A stretch of 33,295 nucleotides of DNA from an uncultured Lachnospiraceae bacterium (GCA_902797025.1 CADBRN010000066.1:1-33295); one strand, 5' to 3'. Shown: positions 7,750 through 16,633, counted from the stretch's first letter. Translations and numbers: made by a program. The notes: generated by a model from the sequence alone, not told the origin.

Positions 7750-9800
7750 CAGAGTTCTCCTTCATCGATCATCTGGTCAATTGTGTGTTTCAGCTGTTCC
7801 ACCGCTTCATCCATCGTCATACCGTCGAGCTGGCATCCTGCCATATTCAGATGGCCTCCTCCGCCCATGCGCTCCATGATAATTTGTACATTGACCTCGT
7901 CAATTGCACGTGCGCTGATGTAGATGCGGTTATCGTACTCGGTCAGGACAAACGAAGCCCTGACTCCGATAATGTTTAAAAGCTCGTTCGCGGACTGTGA
8001 GGCGACGATCGTCGGACTCTCGACGTACCCCGCCGGGCAGATTGCGATCGCAAAATCGTCGCGGTAACGGTATGCGCCGCTTATCGTCTCACCGCGGGCG
8101 CGGTAATCGTTCATATCCTCCCGGAACAGTTTGCGGACGCGGGTGACATCCGCACCGTTTCTCCTGAGGTAGGCCGCAGCCTCAAAAGTCCGTACACCCG
8201 TTTTCTGCATGAAGTTATCGGTGTCGACCATGATTCCCGCATACATCGCATCCGCCTCAATATTCCGGATCCGGACATTCTCAGAAAAATACTGAAGAAT
8301 TTCCGAGACCATCTCGCAGGACGATGACGCATAGGGCTCGATGTATGACAGCACTGCGTTTTTGATGACTTCACTGCCGGGGCGATGATGATCCAGCACG
8401 ACGATCGTATTCGCCTTTTTCAGAAGTGCCGGACATTCCGTATAACTCGGCTTGCTTGTGTCGACCACGATCACCAGCGTATCTCTCGTGGTCAGATCTT
8501 CTGCCTCCCGGGTCGAAAGAAACATTCCCGGGTCAAAATCAGGCGACTCGCGGAACAGGTCGATCATCGGCCGCATCGACGAGGTAACCTTGTCGATCAC
8601 GATATGCGCTTTCTTATTCAGAGTGCGGACCACACGATAGATGCCGATCGCCGCGCCGAAAGCATCCGCGTCAATCAGCTGATGGCCCATGACAACAACC
8701 TCTTCCTTCGACATGATAAACTCACGAAGCGCATGTGCTTTGACCCGCGCCTTGACGCGGGTATTTTTCTCGACTGCTTCGGACTTGCCGCCGAAAAACG
8801 AATTGTGATCCGCATCCTTGATAACAGCCTGATCACCTCCGCGTCCGAGAGCCAGATCCATCGCAATCCTGGCAGCAGCAAAATTATCATTGAACGATCC
8901 GTTGTTGACGCCGATTCCAATGCTGATCGTGACCTGCATATCGTTTCCGATGTTGACACTCTTCACGCTCTCCAGGATGCCGAATCTCTGTTCCTTCAGC
9001 TCATCGAGCGAACGGTGGCGCATCACGAGAATAAATTTATCCTTCTCGTATTTTTTCACGATTCCGTCCAGATCATGGAAATACTTCGTGATTTTTCGTT
9101 CGATCAGAGCAGTCAGAAGCGAACGGCGGACCGCCTCCACCGAATCGAGCGCCTCCTCGTAATTGTCGATGTAGATCAGCCCGGCAACCATCGATTCATC
9201 CCTGCACTTCTGAATCGTCTGGTGCAGTTCCGTCTCATCGTACATAAAAAATGTGTAGAGGCACGTACCTTCCGGGGTATCTGCCGCAAAAAAAGCGGAA
9301 TTGGCCACGATTTCATCCGTGCTGATCTTTGTCATCTCCGCCCGGTAGAAATGGTGATTGTAGGCGAGTTCGATCTCCAGCGGGCTGTCGCATTCCTGCG
9401 GAAAGATATCTTTCGTAAGATCTGAAAACACTCCGGTAAGCGACCGGGTGGCAATCCCCTTCTCGACCCCTGTCACTTCGGAGAACGAACGGTTGACCCA
9501 GAGTATCCTCCCGCGCTCGTCCGTGATCGCATACGGCAGAGAAAACTCTTCCATCATCTCTTTCTGGATCACGCCGTACTGCGCGGCGAATGATATCATC
9601 TCACTGAGAATCGCGTTTCGCCGCAAAAAGTACACGATCAGCTCGATGACAAAATAAACCGCCAGAGCGGCTGTCATAATTCCTCCTGCCCTGCGGCTGA
9701 CAAAGCAGATGCCGATGTCCGCTCCGGCAAGTATCAGAATCAGCCAGATGGGCATCAACAGGTAGCTGCGAAACTGCGGACTTGTTTTTAAATCGGACAT
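7749..9800 (-). CDS. gdpP: Cyclic-di-AMP phosphodiesterase GdpP (YybT family)
   Basis: This 683-residue membrane protein hydrolyses cyclic di-AMP, the second messenger controlling potassium, osmotic balance and cell-wall stress in Firmicutes. Domains in order: two membrane helices (about 14-32 and 40-58), a PAS domain (about 80-150), a degenerate GGDEF domain (about 205-335, no GGDEF motif) and a DHH/DHHA1 phosphodiesterase. The DHH motifs are visible: GHQLIDADAFGAA near 372-384 (usual Pro replaced by Ile), VVDTSKP, LDHHRPG and the terminal GGGGHLNMAGCQL near 646-658. The metal-binding Asp and His residues are intact. It probably shares a transcript with rplI and dnaB downstream. Confidence 0.97.
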   Translation of the reverse strand: MSDLKTSPQFRSYLLMPIWLILILAGADIGICFVSRRAGGIMTAALAVYFVIELIVYFLRRNAILSEMISFAAQYGVIQKEMMEEFSLPYAITDERGRILWVNRSFSEVTGVEKGIATRSLTGVFSDLTKDIFPQECDSPLEIELAYNHHFYRAEMTKISTDEIVANSAFFAADTPEGTCLYTFFMYDETELHQTIQKCRDESMVAGLIYIDNYEEALDSVEAVRRSLLTALIERKITKYFHDLDGIVKKYEKDKFILVMRHRSLDELKEQRFGILESVKSVNIGNDMQVTISIGIGVNNGSFNDNFAAARIAMDLALGRGGDQAVIKDADHNSFFGGKSEAVEKNTRVKARVKAHALREFIMSKEEVVVMGHQLIDADAFGAAIGIYRVVRTLNKKAHIVIDKVTSSMRPMIDLFRESPDFDPGMFLSTREAEDLTTRDTLVIVVDTSKPSYTECPALLKKANTIVVLDHHRPGSEVIKNAVLSYIEPYASSSCEMVSEILQYFSENVRIRNIEADAMYAGIMVDTDNFMQKTGVRTFEAAAYLRRNGADVTRVRKLFREDMNDYRARGETISGAYRYRDDFAIAICPAGYVESPTIVASQSANELLNIIGVRASFVLTEYDNRIYISARAIDEVNVQIIMERMGGGGHLNMAGCQLDGMTMDEAVEQLKHTIDQMIDEGEL

Positions 9801-9815
9801 TTTCTGATAACCTCA

Positions 9816-9843
9816 AAATCGGGCGGCAGAATCACTGCCGCCC
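9816..9843 (-). terminator. Terminator-like hairpin between ssb and gdpP
   Basis: Perfect 9-bp GC-rich stem GGGCGGCAG/CTGCCGCCC with a 5-nt loop, just after the ssb stop. The T-run on the minus strand is weak (GATTTTG), so it may only attenuate. No separate gdpP promoter is seen, so read-through from ssb is likely. Confidence 0.6.
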
Positions 9844-9860
9844 AGATATTAGTTACACAA

Positions 9861-10331
9861 TTATTTAAACGGCAGTTCTTCGTCGATCCCATCCGGGATA
9901 TTCATAAAGCCCTCCGCCGAATCGGAACCGATCTGGGACGACCGGTCCGGACGGTCAGAACCTTCCGGTGCATGATAAGCACCGCTCGTGCTGTCGCTGA
10001 CTGATTTGCTCTCCGCAAACTCCTGATCTTCTACAACAATATCGGTCGTGTATACCTTGGCACCGTCACGGTTCGTATAACTTCCCGTCTGAATGCGCCC
10101 TGTCACGATGATCTTGATTCCTTTATGAAAATAGCGCTCAGCGAACTCTGCGCTCTTTCCAAACGCAACACAGCTGATAAAATCCGCTGTCTGCTGACTG
10201 TCATTGCCCTGACGTCTGAAACGGCGGTCTACCGCCAGCGTATATCGGGCGACCTGCGTCCCGTTCTCCCCCTGTGAATAACGGATATCCGGGTCACGCG
10301 TCAGCCGTCCCATCAAAATGACTTTATTCAT
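9861..10331 (-). CDS. ssb: Single-stranded DNA-binding protein
   Basis: SSB coats single-stranded DNA at replication forks and repair sites. The 156-residue product has an OB-fold (residues 1-105, starting MNKVILMGRLTRDPDIRYS, with FISCVAFGKSAEFAERYFHKG), a flexible low-complexity linker, and the acidic tip IDEELPFK that docks partner proteins. An AAAGGA ribosome-binding site precedes the ATG. It has a sigma-A promoter whose -35 overlaps the stop of the DUF951 gene, and a hairpin after its stop. Confidence 0.97.
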   Translation of the reverse strand: MNKVILMGRLTRDPDIRYSQGENGTQVARYTLAVDRRFRRQGNDSQQTADFISCVAFGKSAEFAERYFHKGIKIIVTGRIQTGSYTNRDGAKVYTTDIVVEDQEFAESKSVSDSTSGAYHAPEGSDRPDRSSQIGSDSAEGFMNIPDGIDEELPFK

Positions 10332-10372
10332 ATAAGATCCTTTCTAATACCGGAAATTTTTTCCACTCAACT

Positions 10373-10401
10373 AAAATATCATAATTGATATGGAAAGTCA
10401 A
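10373..10401 (-). promoter_or_regulatory. Sigma-A promoter of ssb
   Basis: Minus-strand TTGACT (10396-10401), 17 bases, TATTTT (10373-10378). The -35 overlaps the stop codon of the DUF951 gene. Confidence 0.6.
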
Positions 10402-10589
10402 TGTGACGGCTTTCGCACGGTTTTCGCACTTCTTTCAACCTCTCTGCGGCTGATCATGATCTGTCTGCCGCAGCCCGTACACTTCAGCCGGAAATCCGCG
10501 CCTACACGCAGGATTTCCCAGTCAAAACTGCCGCAGGGATGTTTCTTTTTCATCGTCACAACATCACCGACCTCATAGGATTGCGTCAT
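10398..10589 (-). CDS. DUF951 family protein
   Basis: The 63-residue protein has the DUF951 signature: VGDVVTMKKKHPCGS near the N-terminus, then WEILRVGADFRLKCTGCGRQIMISR. Cys19, Cys37 and Cys40 could bind a metal. The family is widespread and usually single-domain in Firmicutes, with no established function. The start has CGGAGG upstream. It follows the sirtuin gene by 84 bases and is probably cotranscribed with it and the sortase. Confidence 0.88.
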   Translation of the reverse strand: MTQSYEVGDVVTMKKKHPCGSFDWEILRVGADFRLKCTGCGRQIMISRREVERSAKTVRKPSH

Positions 10590-10673
10590 GTCTTTCCTCC
10601 GTTCCCGTCCGCTCCGGCTCCTGAACGCATCTTCGTACCTGCGCGAGAAGGCGTCCGCCTTCCTCTTCTACGG

Positions 10674-11402
10674 TCATCCGTGCACCCGGATTTTACCGAG
10701 AACCTGGCCGATCGGCTCCCGGATCACAAGATCCGCGTTCGTATCCATACCGGTGCTGCCCTTGTTGATCAGTACGACCTTGTCGCCTTTGAAGTAATGA
10801 ATCAGCCCCGCCGCCGGATAGACCACCAGTGATGTTCCGCCGACAATCAGAACATCCGCTTCAGAGATTGCCCGAACCGCCCCGTTGATTGTATCGCTGT
10901 CGAGGCCTTCTTCATACAGGACAACATCCGGCTTCACGATGCCGCCGCATTTTTCGCATCTCGGAACGCCGTCGGCGGAACGGACATATTCACCGTCATA
11001 GAATGCATGGCAGCGGGTGCAATAATTCCTGTGGACACTTCCGTGAAGTTCATATACGACTTTACTTCCGGCCTTCTGATGCAGGCCGTCGATATTCTGG
11101 GTCACAACCGCTTTCAGTTTTCCGGCTTTCTCAAGCTCCGCCAGTTTCTTATGCGCCGCGTTCGGCTGTGCGTCAAGCGCCAGAACCTTATCGCGGTAGA
11201 ATTTGAAAAATTCTTCTGTATGCGTCACAAAAAATGTATGACTCAGCATCGTTTCCGGCGGATATTTGTACTTCATATGATACAATCCGTCCGTACTCCT
11301 GAAATCCGGAATCCCACTTTCGGTCGATACACCCGCGCCGCCGAAAAACACAAGATTGCTGTGCTCATCGATAATCTTCTGCAATTCCTCAATCTGATCC
11401 AT
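10674..11402 (-). CDS. cobB: Sir2-family NAD-dependent protein deacylase
   Basis: Sirtuins remove acyl groups from protein lysines using NAD and so can undo acetylation, for example of acyl-CoA synthetases. The 242-residue product contains the NAD-binding GAGVSTESGIPDFRS (22-36), TQNIDGLHQKAG (101-112), the catalytic His120 in ELHGSVH, and a Zn ribbon with Cys128, Cys131, Cys149 and Cys152. GGTSLVVYPAAG lies near the end. I chose the ATG at 11400-11402, which has GGAAAGGAG just upstream and fits the family length, over an in-frame start 87 bases earlier that would overlap the sortase gene. It lies 32 bases after srtB. Confidence 0.95.
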   Translation of the reverse strand: MDQIEELQKIIDEHSNLVFFGGAGVSTESGIPDFRSTDGLYHMKYKYPPETMLSHTFFVTHTEEFFKFYRDKVLALDAQPNAAHKKLAELEKAGKLKAVVTQNIDGLHQKAGSKVVYELHGSVHRNYCTRCHAFYDGEYVRSADGVPRCEKCGGIVKPDVVLYEEGLDSDTINGAVRAISEADVLIVGGTSLVVYPAAGLIHYFKGDKVVLINKGSTGMDTNADLVIREPIGQVLGKIRVHG

Positions 11403-11434
11403 ACCTTCTCCTTTCCCGCAAAAACCCGAAGAAA

Positions 11435-12277
11435 TCAGTTTACACGCACGCCCTGTACGACAAACCGTCTGGCAGAATCCCCGGTACACGTCGAGAGCGT
11501 CACGATTTTGCTCTGATCCGTGAACGTCATCTCACCGGTGGCGACATCCGATTCCTGCTTCATTTTTTCCGCGAATCGGACGAAGGAATCGTCTGCCCCG
11601 GAGAACAGAGAATAGACGTCGCTGTCAACCGAAACCTTTTTCAGACTGAATATTCTGTAGCATAAGCTGCCCTGCGGCGTCAGAATCCAGAAATACGGGT
11701 TCTTCTGGTACGCGCCGTCGTTTACAAGGCGCTTCAGTTTTCCGAACATCGAGCCGTTTTTCATGTTGTGGCCGTAAATAATCGTATTCGGATCTGAAAA
11801 ATCGGAACGGTTCTGGTATTCCATAAAGACCGATCCGGCAGAATTGCTCTGCCGCTTAAATGTGCGATGAAGATAATAATCGTCATCGTCTCCCTGCACG
11901 ATCGGATAACTGATCCCCACGCCTCCGATGTAGATCCATCCGACAATATCCCCGTTGATCTTCTGCAGGGACGCAAAATCGGCGGTAACCGGACAGGACA
12001 AATTTCCCTCCTCCGGGACCGCCCCATGCGTCTGTGCGTCCGGATCGGTATCCGGTGCAGATTGCGCGGACGTACTGCTCAACCCGTCCGCGGAAACCGG
12101 ATTGCCATCCGGCACCTTGTCTGTGTAATCCAGAAGAGAATTGTACTCCTCCGTTCCCCGGTGATATTCATTCAGTATATTGATCAGATGGTACGCCGCA
12201 AATGCCGCGATGCAAAGACAAAGGATGATTGCGATCACATACCCGGTACCGCCGTTCTTTTTCTTTTTTTTGCTCAT
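11435..12277 (-). CDS. Class B sortase
   Basis: Sortases are membrane transpeptidases that attach proteins to the cell wall. The 280-residue product has a lysine-rich start, one membrane anchor (about 12-34), a low-complexity spacer (about 55-95) and a sortase B catalytic domain. The catalytic residues are His170 (IIYGHNM), Cys264 (LSTCT) and an Arg at 270 or 271 (ARRFVVQG). Sortase B enzymes often serve one or few substrates, but no LPxTG/NPxTG substrate gene is in the window. It is the first gene after a perfect-consensus promoter and is followed by the sirtuin gene. The ribosome-binding site is GGGGAGAG. Confidence 0.94.
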   Translation of the reverse strand: MSKKKKKNGGTGYVIAIILCLCIAAFAAYHLINILNEYHRGTEEYNSLLDYTDKVPDGNPVSADGLSSTSAQSAPDTDPDAQTHGAVPEEGNLSCPVTADFASLQKINGDIVGWIYIGGVGISYPIVQGDDDDYYLHRTFKRQSNSAGSVFMEYQNRSDFSDPNTIIYGHNMKNGSMFGKLKRLVNDGAYQKNPYFWILTPQGSLCYRIFSLKKVSVDSDVYSLFSGADDSFVRFAEKMKQESDVATGEMTFTDQSKIVTLSTCTGDSARRFVVQGVRVN

Positions 12278-12321
12278 GCTCTCCCCGGACCGTGCATTTT
12301 ATTCACATAATAACTAAAATA

Positions 12322-12350
12322 ATTATATTCCGGCAGATTTTTCGTGTCAA
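12322..12350 (-). promoter_or_regulatory. Perfect-consensus sigma-A promoter of the sortase cluster
   Basis: Minus-strand TTGACA (12345-12350), 17 bases, TATAAT (12322-12327): both hexamers match consensus exactly. The -35 overlaps the stop codon of the YgiQ gene. The start point would be near 12315, about 38 bases before the sortase ATG. Confidence 0.88.
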
Positions 12351-14227
12351 CGCCTGCGGCGGCGTCCAGAAGTCCCTGATGGTTTCCCCGTTTTCTTCCG
12401 ATTGCCCGCGCCGGATTTTTCCTGCCGCACAGGACGCGGCGGAATCAGACATTCCCTGCCGAATCCGATCAGATCCTCTCTGCCTGCGCGGTGCAGAGCC
12501 TCCTTCACGAGAAGGTAATTTTCCGGCCTGCCATATTGGATCAGTGCACGCTGCATCGCCTTTTCATGCGGATTTCTGGCGACGTATACATTCTCCATCG
12601 TGAGGGGATTGAGTCCCGTATAGTACATACAAGTCGATACGGTCCCGGGCGTCGGGTAGAAATCCTGTACCTGCTCCGGCATATGACCGGATTTATGGAT
12701 ATATTCCGCGAGAAACACCGCATCCTCCAGACGGCTCCCGGGATGCGAGGAGATGAAGTACGGAACGGCGTACTGTTCCTTCCCGCTCAGACGGTTCGCC
12801 TGATCGAACGCCTTCAGGAACGACTCGTAAACATCCTTCCCCGGTTTCCCCATCAGCTTCAACACGCGATCGGAAATATGTTCCGGCGCGACGCGGAGCT
12901 GACCGCTGACATGGAAACGGCAGAGCTCATTCAGAAATGTCCGGTCCGGATCCGCCATCAGGTAATCGTACCGGATGCCCGAGCGCACAAATACCTTTTT
13001 CACATGAGGCAGTGCTCTGAGTTCCCGAAGCAGGGAAAGATAATCGCTGTGATCGACCTTTAGTGCCGGACACGGCTTCGGAAACAGACACTGCCGGTCC
13101 GTGCAGGCTCCCTCCGTCAGCTGCTTTTTGCACGCCGGTGCACGAAGCTGTGCCGTCGGCCCTCCGACATCATGGATATAACCCTTAAATTCGGGATCGT
13201 GCGTCATCACCTCCGCTTCTTTCAGAATTGATTCATGAGACCGCGCCTGTACGATTCTTCCCTCATGAAAGTTCAGGGCGCAGAAGCTGCATCCCCCGAA
13301 GCATCCGCGGTTTGAGGTCAGACTGAACCGGATCTCGGACAGAGCGGGAATTCCTCCGTCCCGGTCATACATGGGATGCCATCTTCTCACATACGGGAGA
13401 TCGTAGACATCGTCCATCTCCATCATCGTCAGCGGACGGGCAGGCGGGTTCTGCACGACGAACGTTTTTCCGCCGTACGTCTCATACAGGGCAGAGGCCT
13501 GGTAAGGATCCGTATTTCTGTATTGAATCTGGAAACTTTCCGCATACTTTCGTCTGTCCGCCTGTATCTCTTCAAAGTCCGGCAGGGCTGCGGCCTCACC
13601 GATCCGTTCGCGTTCTCTCGTCTTCCACACAGTCCCCCGGACATACATAATATCGTGAATCGAGATTCCCGCATCCAGCGCCTCTGCGATCTCAACGATG
13701 CTTCGCTCCCCCATCCCGTATGAGATCAGATCCGCACCGGACTCAAGCAGGATCGAGCGGCGGACCCGGTCCGACCAGTAGTCATAATGTCCGAGCCGCC
13801 GCAGACTCGCCTCGATTCCGCCGATGACGATCGGAACTTTTCCATAAACCTTCCGGATCATATTGCAATAGACCGTGACTGCCCGATCCGGACGTCTGCC
13901 CATCACGCCTCCCGGGCTGAACGCGTCGGTCTTTCTCCTTCGCTTCGCAACCGTGTAATGATTCACCATAGAATCCATATTCCCCGAAGAGACGAGAAAG
14001 GCAAGGCGCGGGCGGCCCAGGACTGCGATGCTTTTTTCATCATGATAATCCGGCTGGCAGATCATGCCGACCGTATATCCGCGTGATTCAAGAACACGGC
14101 TGATGATCGCGCTGCCGAAGCTTGGATGATCCACGTATGCATCACCCGAAACGTATACGAAATCAAGCTGCCGGATTCCGGCAGCTTGCATATCATCTGT
14201 ATTTACTGGTAAAAATCGGTTTTTCAT
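12347..14227 (-). CDS. YgiQ family radical SAM protein
   Basis: The 626-residue product matches the YgiQ (UPF0313) family. It has an N-terminal YgiQ-type domain (VYVSGDAYVDHPSFG..., GGIEASLRRLGHYDYW), then a radical SAM core whose CxxxCxxC motif GCFGGCSFCALNFHEG has cysteines at about 309, 313 and 316. A basic C-terminal tail follows. Radical SAM enzymes use a [4Fe-4S] cluster and S-adenosylmethionine, but the reaction of this family is not established. I chose the ATG at 14225-14227, which overlaps the upstream stop as ATGA. A TTG 21 bases earlier is possible. Confidence 0.94.
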   Translation of the reverse strand: MKNRFLPVNTDDMQAAGIRQLDFVYVSGDAYVDHPSFGSAIISRVLESRGYTVGMICQPDYHDEKSIAVLGRPRLAFLVSSGNMDSMVNHYTVAKRRRKTDAFSPGGVMGRRPDRAVTVYCNMIRKVYGKVPIVIGGIEASLRRLGHYDYWSDRVRRSILLESGADLISYGMGERSIVEIAEALDAGISIHDIMYVRGTVWKTRERERIGEAAALPDFEEIQADRRKYAESFQIQYRNTDPYQASALYETYGGKTFVVQNPPARPLTMMEMDDVYDLPYVRRWHPMYDRDGGIPALSEIRFSLTSNRGCFGGCSFCALNFHEGRIVQARSHESILKEAEVMTHDPEFKGYIHDVGGPTAQLRAPACKKQLTEGACTDRQCLFPKPCPALKVDHSDYLSLLRELRALPHVKKVFVRSGIRYDYLMADPDRTFLNELCRFHVSGQLRVAPEHISDRVLKLMGKPGKDVYESFLKAFDQANRLSGKEQYAVPYFISSHPGSRLEDAVFLAEYIHKSGHMPEQVQDFYPTPGTVSTCMYYTGLNPLTMENVYVARNPHEKAMQRALIQYGRPENYLLVKEALHRAGREDLIGFGRECLIPPRPVRQEKSGAGNRKKTGKPSGTSGRRRRR

Positions 14228-15375
14228 GAGATTGAAAGACTTCCCCAACTATCCTCAGGAACAAGCGAGATATACGTTTTTCCGCGATTGACCGCGATCT
14301 CGTTCCCGCTCTGGTCATAATACTTCGTGATACCGGTTTCGCTGTCCTTCGACCAGGTAATCGGCACCGCACGTCCGTCCGTGATATAGTATCCCGGCTG
14401 ATTCTGCTGGACGACATTGTAAATCATATAGCCGGCATCGTCGTACTCGGAAAAACTGCAGCACTGCAGAAGGACATTTTTAAACGTCGCCGCCTGACCG
14501 TCCTCCGCATCCGTATGAACTGAGCCATAGCAGGAAAGGTCATATGTACCGGTTCCCGCATTGTACGTCAGTGTCGAACCGGTGTGTGAAAACGGAAGTG
14601 CAACGGTATTCGCCGTTACCGCATCCGGTGTGCCCGACAAATCGTTCTCTGTGTTATACTCAACGAACCGAAAATGCGAATCCCGTTCCGGGCGGAACTG
14701 ATTGTACGTTTTGCTGTAACCCGTGGACTGGAAATTCTTGTCCAGATCACCGGCGCATACGTATTCCGTGAACTCTCTCGGCTTTCCGTTTTTCACCCTC
14801 GAAAAAGTTCCGGAGAAATGCTCTTTCCCATAGTCTTTTGTGAAATACTCATCCACGTACCGCGGCCCGCCGTCATGGCAGAGAACTGCGTTCCACTCCG
14901 ACGCGAGGATAATATTCGTCGGACGGACGCTCCGGATACTTCCCATCTGCTGGATCTTCTCCCAGTCCTTCACCAGAACCATCAGACGCGTGATCCGTCC
15001 GTTCTTTGTACTGTTCATGAGCTCATAGACGACGTCCCCTTCGGCAATTCCGTAGTGCTGATATGCGATCTTCTCATTGTCGACCATCACCGCTACCGGA
15101 CGCTGTTCCTGCAGATCTGTGCTGACCGGCTCGCCGGTCAGCTCACTGAAGTACGTCCCTTCCGGAGGCTGCGCCTCGGCAGGCGCCGACTCCGCCTGAA
15201 CCGGTTCTTCCGTTGATTCCGAAGCCGCTGTTTCCGATACCGCAGATACCGACGTCACATCCTCTGCCGACGAGACTGAACTTACGGGTTTTTTCCCGCA
15301 TCCGGTCATTCCCGAAAAAATCAGAGCACACACGAACCCACCACATAAAATACGTTTCAGACTGCTTTTTTTCAT
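14224..15375 (-). CDS. DUF3048 lipoprotein (YerB-like)
   Basis: The 383-residue product has a lipoprotein signal peptide: basic MKKSSLKR, hydrophobic core and lipobox SGMTGC with the modified Cys at 26. A Ser/Ala/Glu-rich linker follows, and then the DUF3048 region starting at about residue 70 (TYFSELTGEPV, RPVAVMVDNEKIAYQHYGIAEGDVVYE). It resembles Bacillus YerB; the function is unknown, and it would sit on the outer face of the membrane. I chose the ATG at 15373-15375 since it starts the signal peptide and has GGTGGAAAG upstream. It lies 39 bases after proB and overlaps the YgiQ gene by four bases. Confidence 0.9.
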   Translation of the reverse strand: MKKSSLKRILCGGFVCALIFSGMTGCGKKPVSSVSSAEDVTSVSAVSETAASESTEEPVQAESAPAEAQPPEGTYFSELTGEPVSTDLQEQRPVAVMVDNEKIAYQHYGIAEGDVVYELMNSTKNGRITRLMVLVKDWEKIQQMGSIRSVRPTNIILASEWNAVLCHDGGPRYVDEYFTKDYGKEHFSGTFSRVKNGKPREFTEYVCAGDLDKNFQSTGYSKTYNQFRPERDSHFRFVEYNTENDLSGTPDAVTANTVALPFSHTGSTLTYNAGTGTYDLSCYGSVHTDAEDGQAATFKNVLLQCCSFSEYDDAGYMIYNVVQQNQPGYYITDGRAVPITWSKDSETGITKYYDQSGNEIAVNRGKTYISLVPEDSWGSLSIS

Positions 15376-15414
15376 GCTTTCCACCCTTAATGCCATTCCG
15401 GCCTTCTGCATTGG

Positions 15415-16212
15415 TCACCGTTTCGCCGCGAAGAGCGTGCCGACCTTCTTTCCCTTGAAAATGTCGTAAAGTCTGGACGGATCATTGCCATTCATGACAA
15501 GCGTGCTGATTCCCTGAGATACGGCAAGTTCCGCCGCCTCCAGCTTCGTCTTCATACCGCCCGTGCCCCGTCTCGATCCGGCTCCCCCGGCGAGCGCGTA
15601 GACTGACTCGTCGATCGTATCGACACGGCTGATCAGTTTTGCATCCCGGTAAAACCGCGGATCTTTATCATAAAATCCGTCAATATCCGACAGAATCACG
15701 AGCATGTCCGCCCTGCACAGAACCGCAACGACTGCAGAAAGCTTATCGTTGTCTCCGAACAGCCGCTCCTCCGACTCAATCTCCGTATAACTGACCGAAT
15801 CGTTCTCATTGACGATCGGGATGATCCCGTGCTCAAGGAGGGCTTCAAATGTATTTGACAGATTTTCCTTTTTTTCCTCCTGCTGGATATCCTCCGCATT
15901 CAGAAGAATCTGCGCCACCGTCTTGCTGTAATATCCGAAAAACTTATCGTACAGGAACATATTGTCGCACTGACCTACAGCGGCGGCTGCCTGTTTCATC
16001 CGCATTTCGTTCGGAGGGTCGGAAAGACGCATCTTATTCGCGCCGACCGCAATCGCACCGGACGAGACGAGAACGACCTCATTTCCCATATTCTGAATGT
16101 CTGCAAGCGTCATCGCCAGCTCTTCGATTCTGTGAAGATTGCGCTTTCCAAATTCATTCGTCAATGTCGAGGTTCCGACCTTGACGACAATTCTCCTTTT
16201 TTTTCTGTTCAT
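15415..16212 (-). CDS. proB: Glutamate 5-kinase
   Basis: ProB phosphorylates glutamate to gamma-glutamyl phosphate, the first and feedback-controlled step of proline synthesis. The 265-residue product is a complete amino-acid kinase domain: VVKVGTSTLT near the start, VLVSSGAIAVGANKM, NENDSV, LFGDNDKLSA and GTGGMKTKLEAA. It lacks the C-terminal PUA domain found in longer ProB proteins such as the E. coli enzyme. proA is not next to it in this window. Its ribosome-binding site CGAGGAG can pair with an upstream CCTCG in the leader. It heads the proB, DUF3048, YgiQ unit. Confidence 0.96.
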   Translation of the reverse strand: MNRKKRRIVVKVGTSTLTNEFGKRNLHRIEELAMTLADIQNMGNEVVLVSSGAIAVGANKMRLSDPPNEMRMKQAAAAVGQCDNMFLYDKFFGYYSKTVAQILLNAEDIQQEEKKENLSNTFEALLEHGIIPIVNENDSVSYTEIESEERLFGDNDKLSAVVAVLCRADMLVILSDIDGFYDKDPRFYRDAKLISRVDTIDESVYALAGGAGSRRGTGGMKTKLEAAELAVSQGISTLVMNGNDPSRLYDIFKGKKVGTLFAAKR

Positions 16213-16300
16213 CGTATTGCAACTCCTCGTGAGAATAGAAAAGGCCGCGAGGATGCACCGCCGCTCGGTACATCAATCGCAGGCCTGCATTTCATATAGA

Positions 16301-16329
16301 ATAATACCACTGATATGGCATTTTGGCAA
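16301..16329 (-). promoter_or_regulatory. Sigma-A promoter of proB
   Basis: Minus-strand TTGCCA (16324-16329), 17 bases, TATTAT (16301-16306). The leader to the ATG at 16212 is about 80 nt and shows no T-box or riboswitch signature that I can recognise. Confidence 0.75.
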
Positions 16330-16375
16330 CTTTTCCGGCGGATTCCGGTCCGTTTCTGTGCATAATTATCGAAGC

Positions 16376-16425
16376 AAAAAGACCGCCGCATCGCCGTCCG
16401 CCGATTCATTTACCGGCAGACGGCG
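16376..16425 (-). terminator. Intrinsic terminator after tRNA-Arg
   Basis: A 12-bp GC-rich stem (16414-16425 with 16392-16403, one U-G pair) and a 10-nt loop, followed on the minus strand by a short GC stretch and then TCTTTTT. Confidence 0.7.
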
Positions 16426-16445
16426 GCGCAGCGGCCTGACCCGAG

Positions 16446-16518
16446 CACGCCTGGAGGGAATCGAACCCCCGACACACGGTACCGGAAACCGTTGCTCTAT
16501 CCCCTGAGCTACAGACGT
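16446..16518 (-). tRNA. tRNA-Arg (anticodon CCG)
   Basis: The 73-nt minus-strand sequence folds into a full cloverleaf. The acceptor stem is ACGTCTG with CAGGCGT, the D arm GCTC...GAGC, and the anticodon stem ACGGT/ACCGT with loop TTCCGGT. The T arm is GGGGG-TTCGATT-CCCTC, and the discriminator base is G. The anticodon CCG reads the CGG arginine codon. The 3' CCA is not encoded, so it must be added by the CCA-adding enzyme. It has its own promoter and terminator. Confidence 0.96.
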
Positions 16519-16551
16519 AAAACGGACGCATCCGCCCGTTCGGACTTTACG

Positions 16552-16580
16552 ATGATAGCACAGGATGAATGAATTGTCAA
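16552..16580 (-). promoter_or_regulatory. Sigma-A promoter of tRNA-Arg
   Basis: Minus-strand TTGACA (16575-16580), 17 bases, TATCAT (16552-16557), 33 bases before the tRNA 5' end. Confidence 0.82.
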
Positions 16581-16633
16581 ATATTCCATACGAAACGACA
16601 GCGGCGCCGGTCCTGCGTCCTCAGATTCCGGCC

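Noticed and set aside
8385-9425. 346-codon open frame on the plus strand
   Set aside because: Antisense to gdpP; no ribosome-binding site and no recognisable fold.
16213-16300. T-box or riboswitch in the proB leader
   Set aside because: The leader is only about 80 nt and lacks the T-box core sequence and any riboswitch signature I can recognise.
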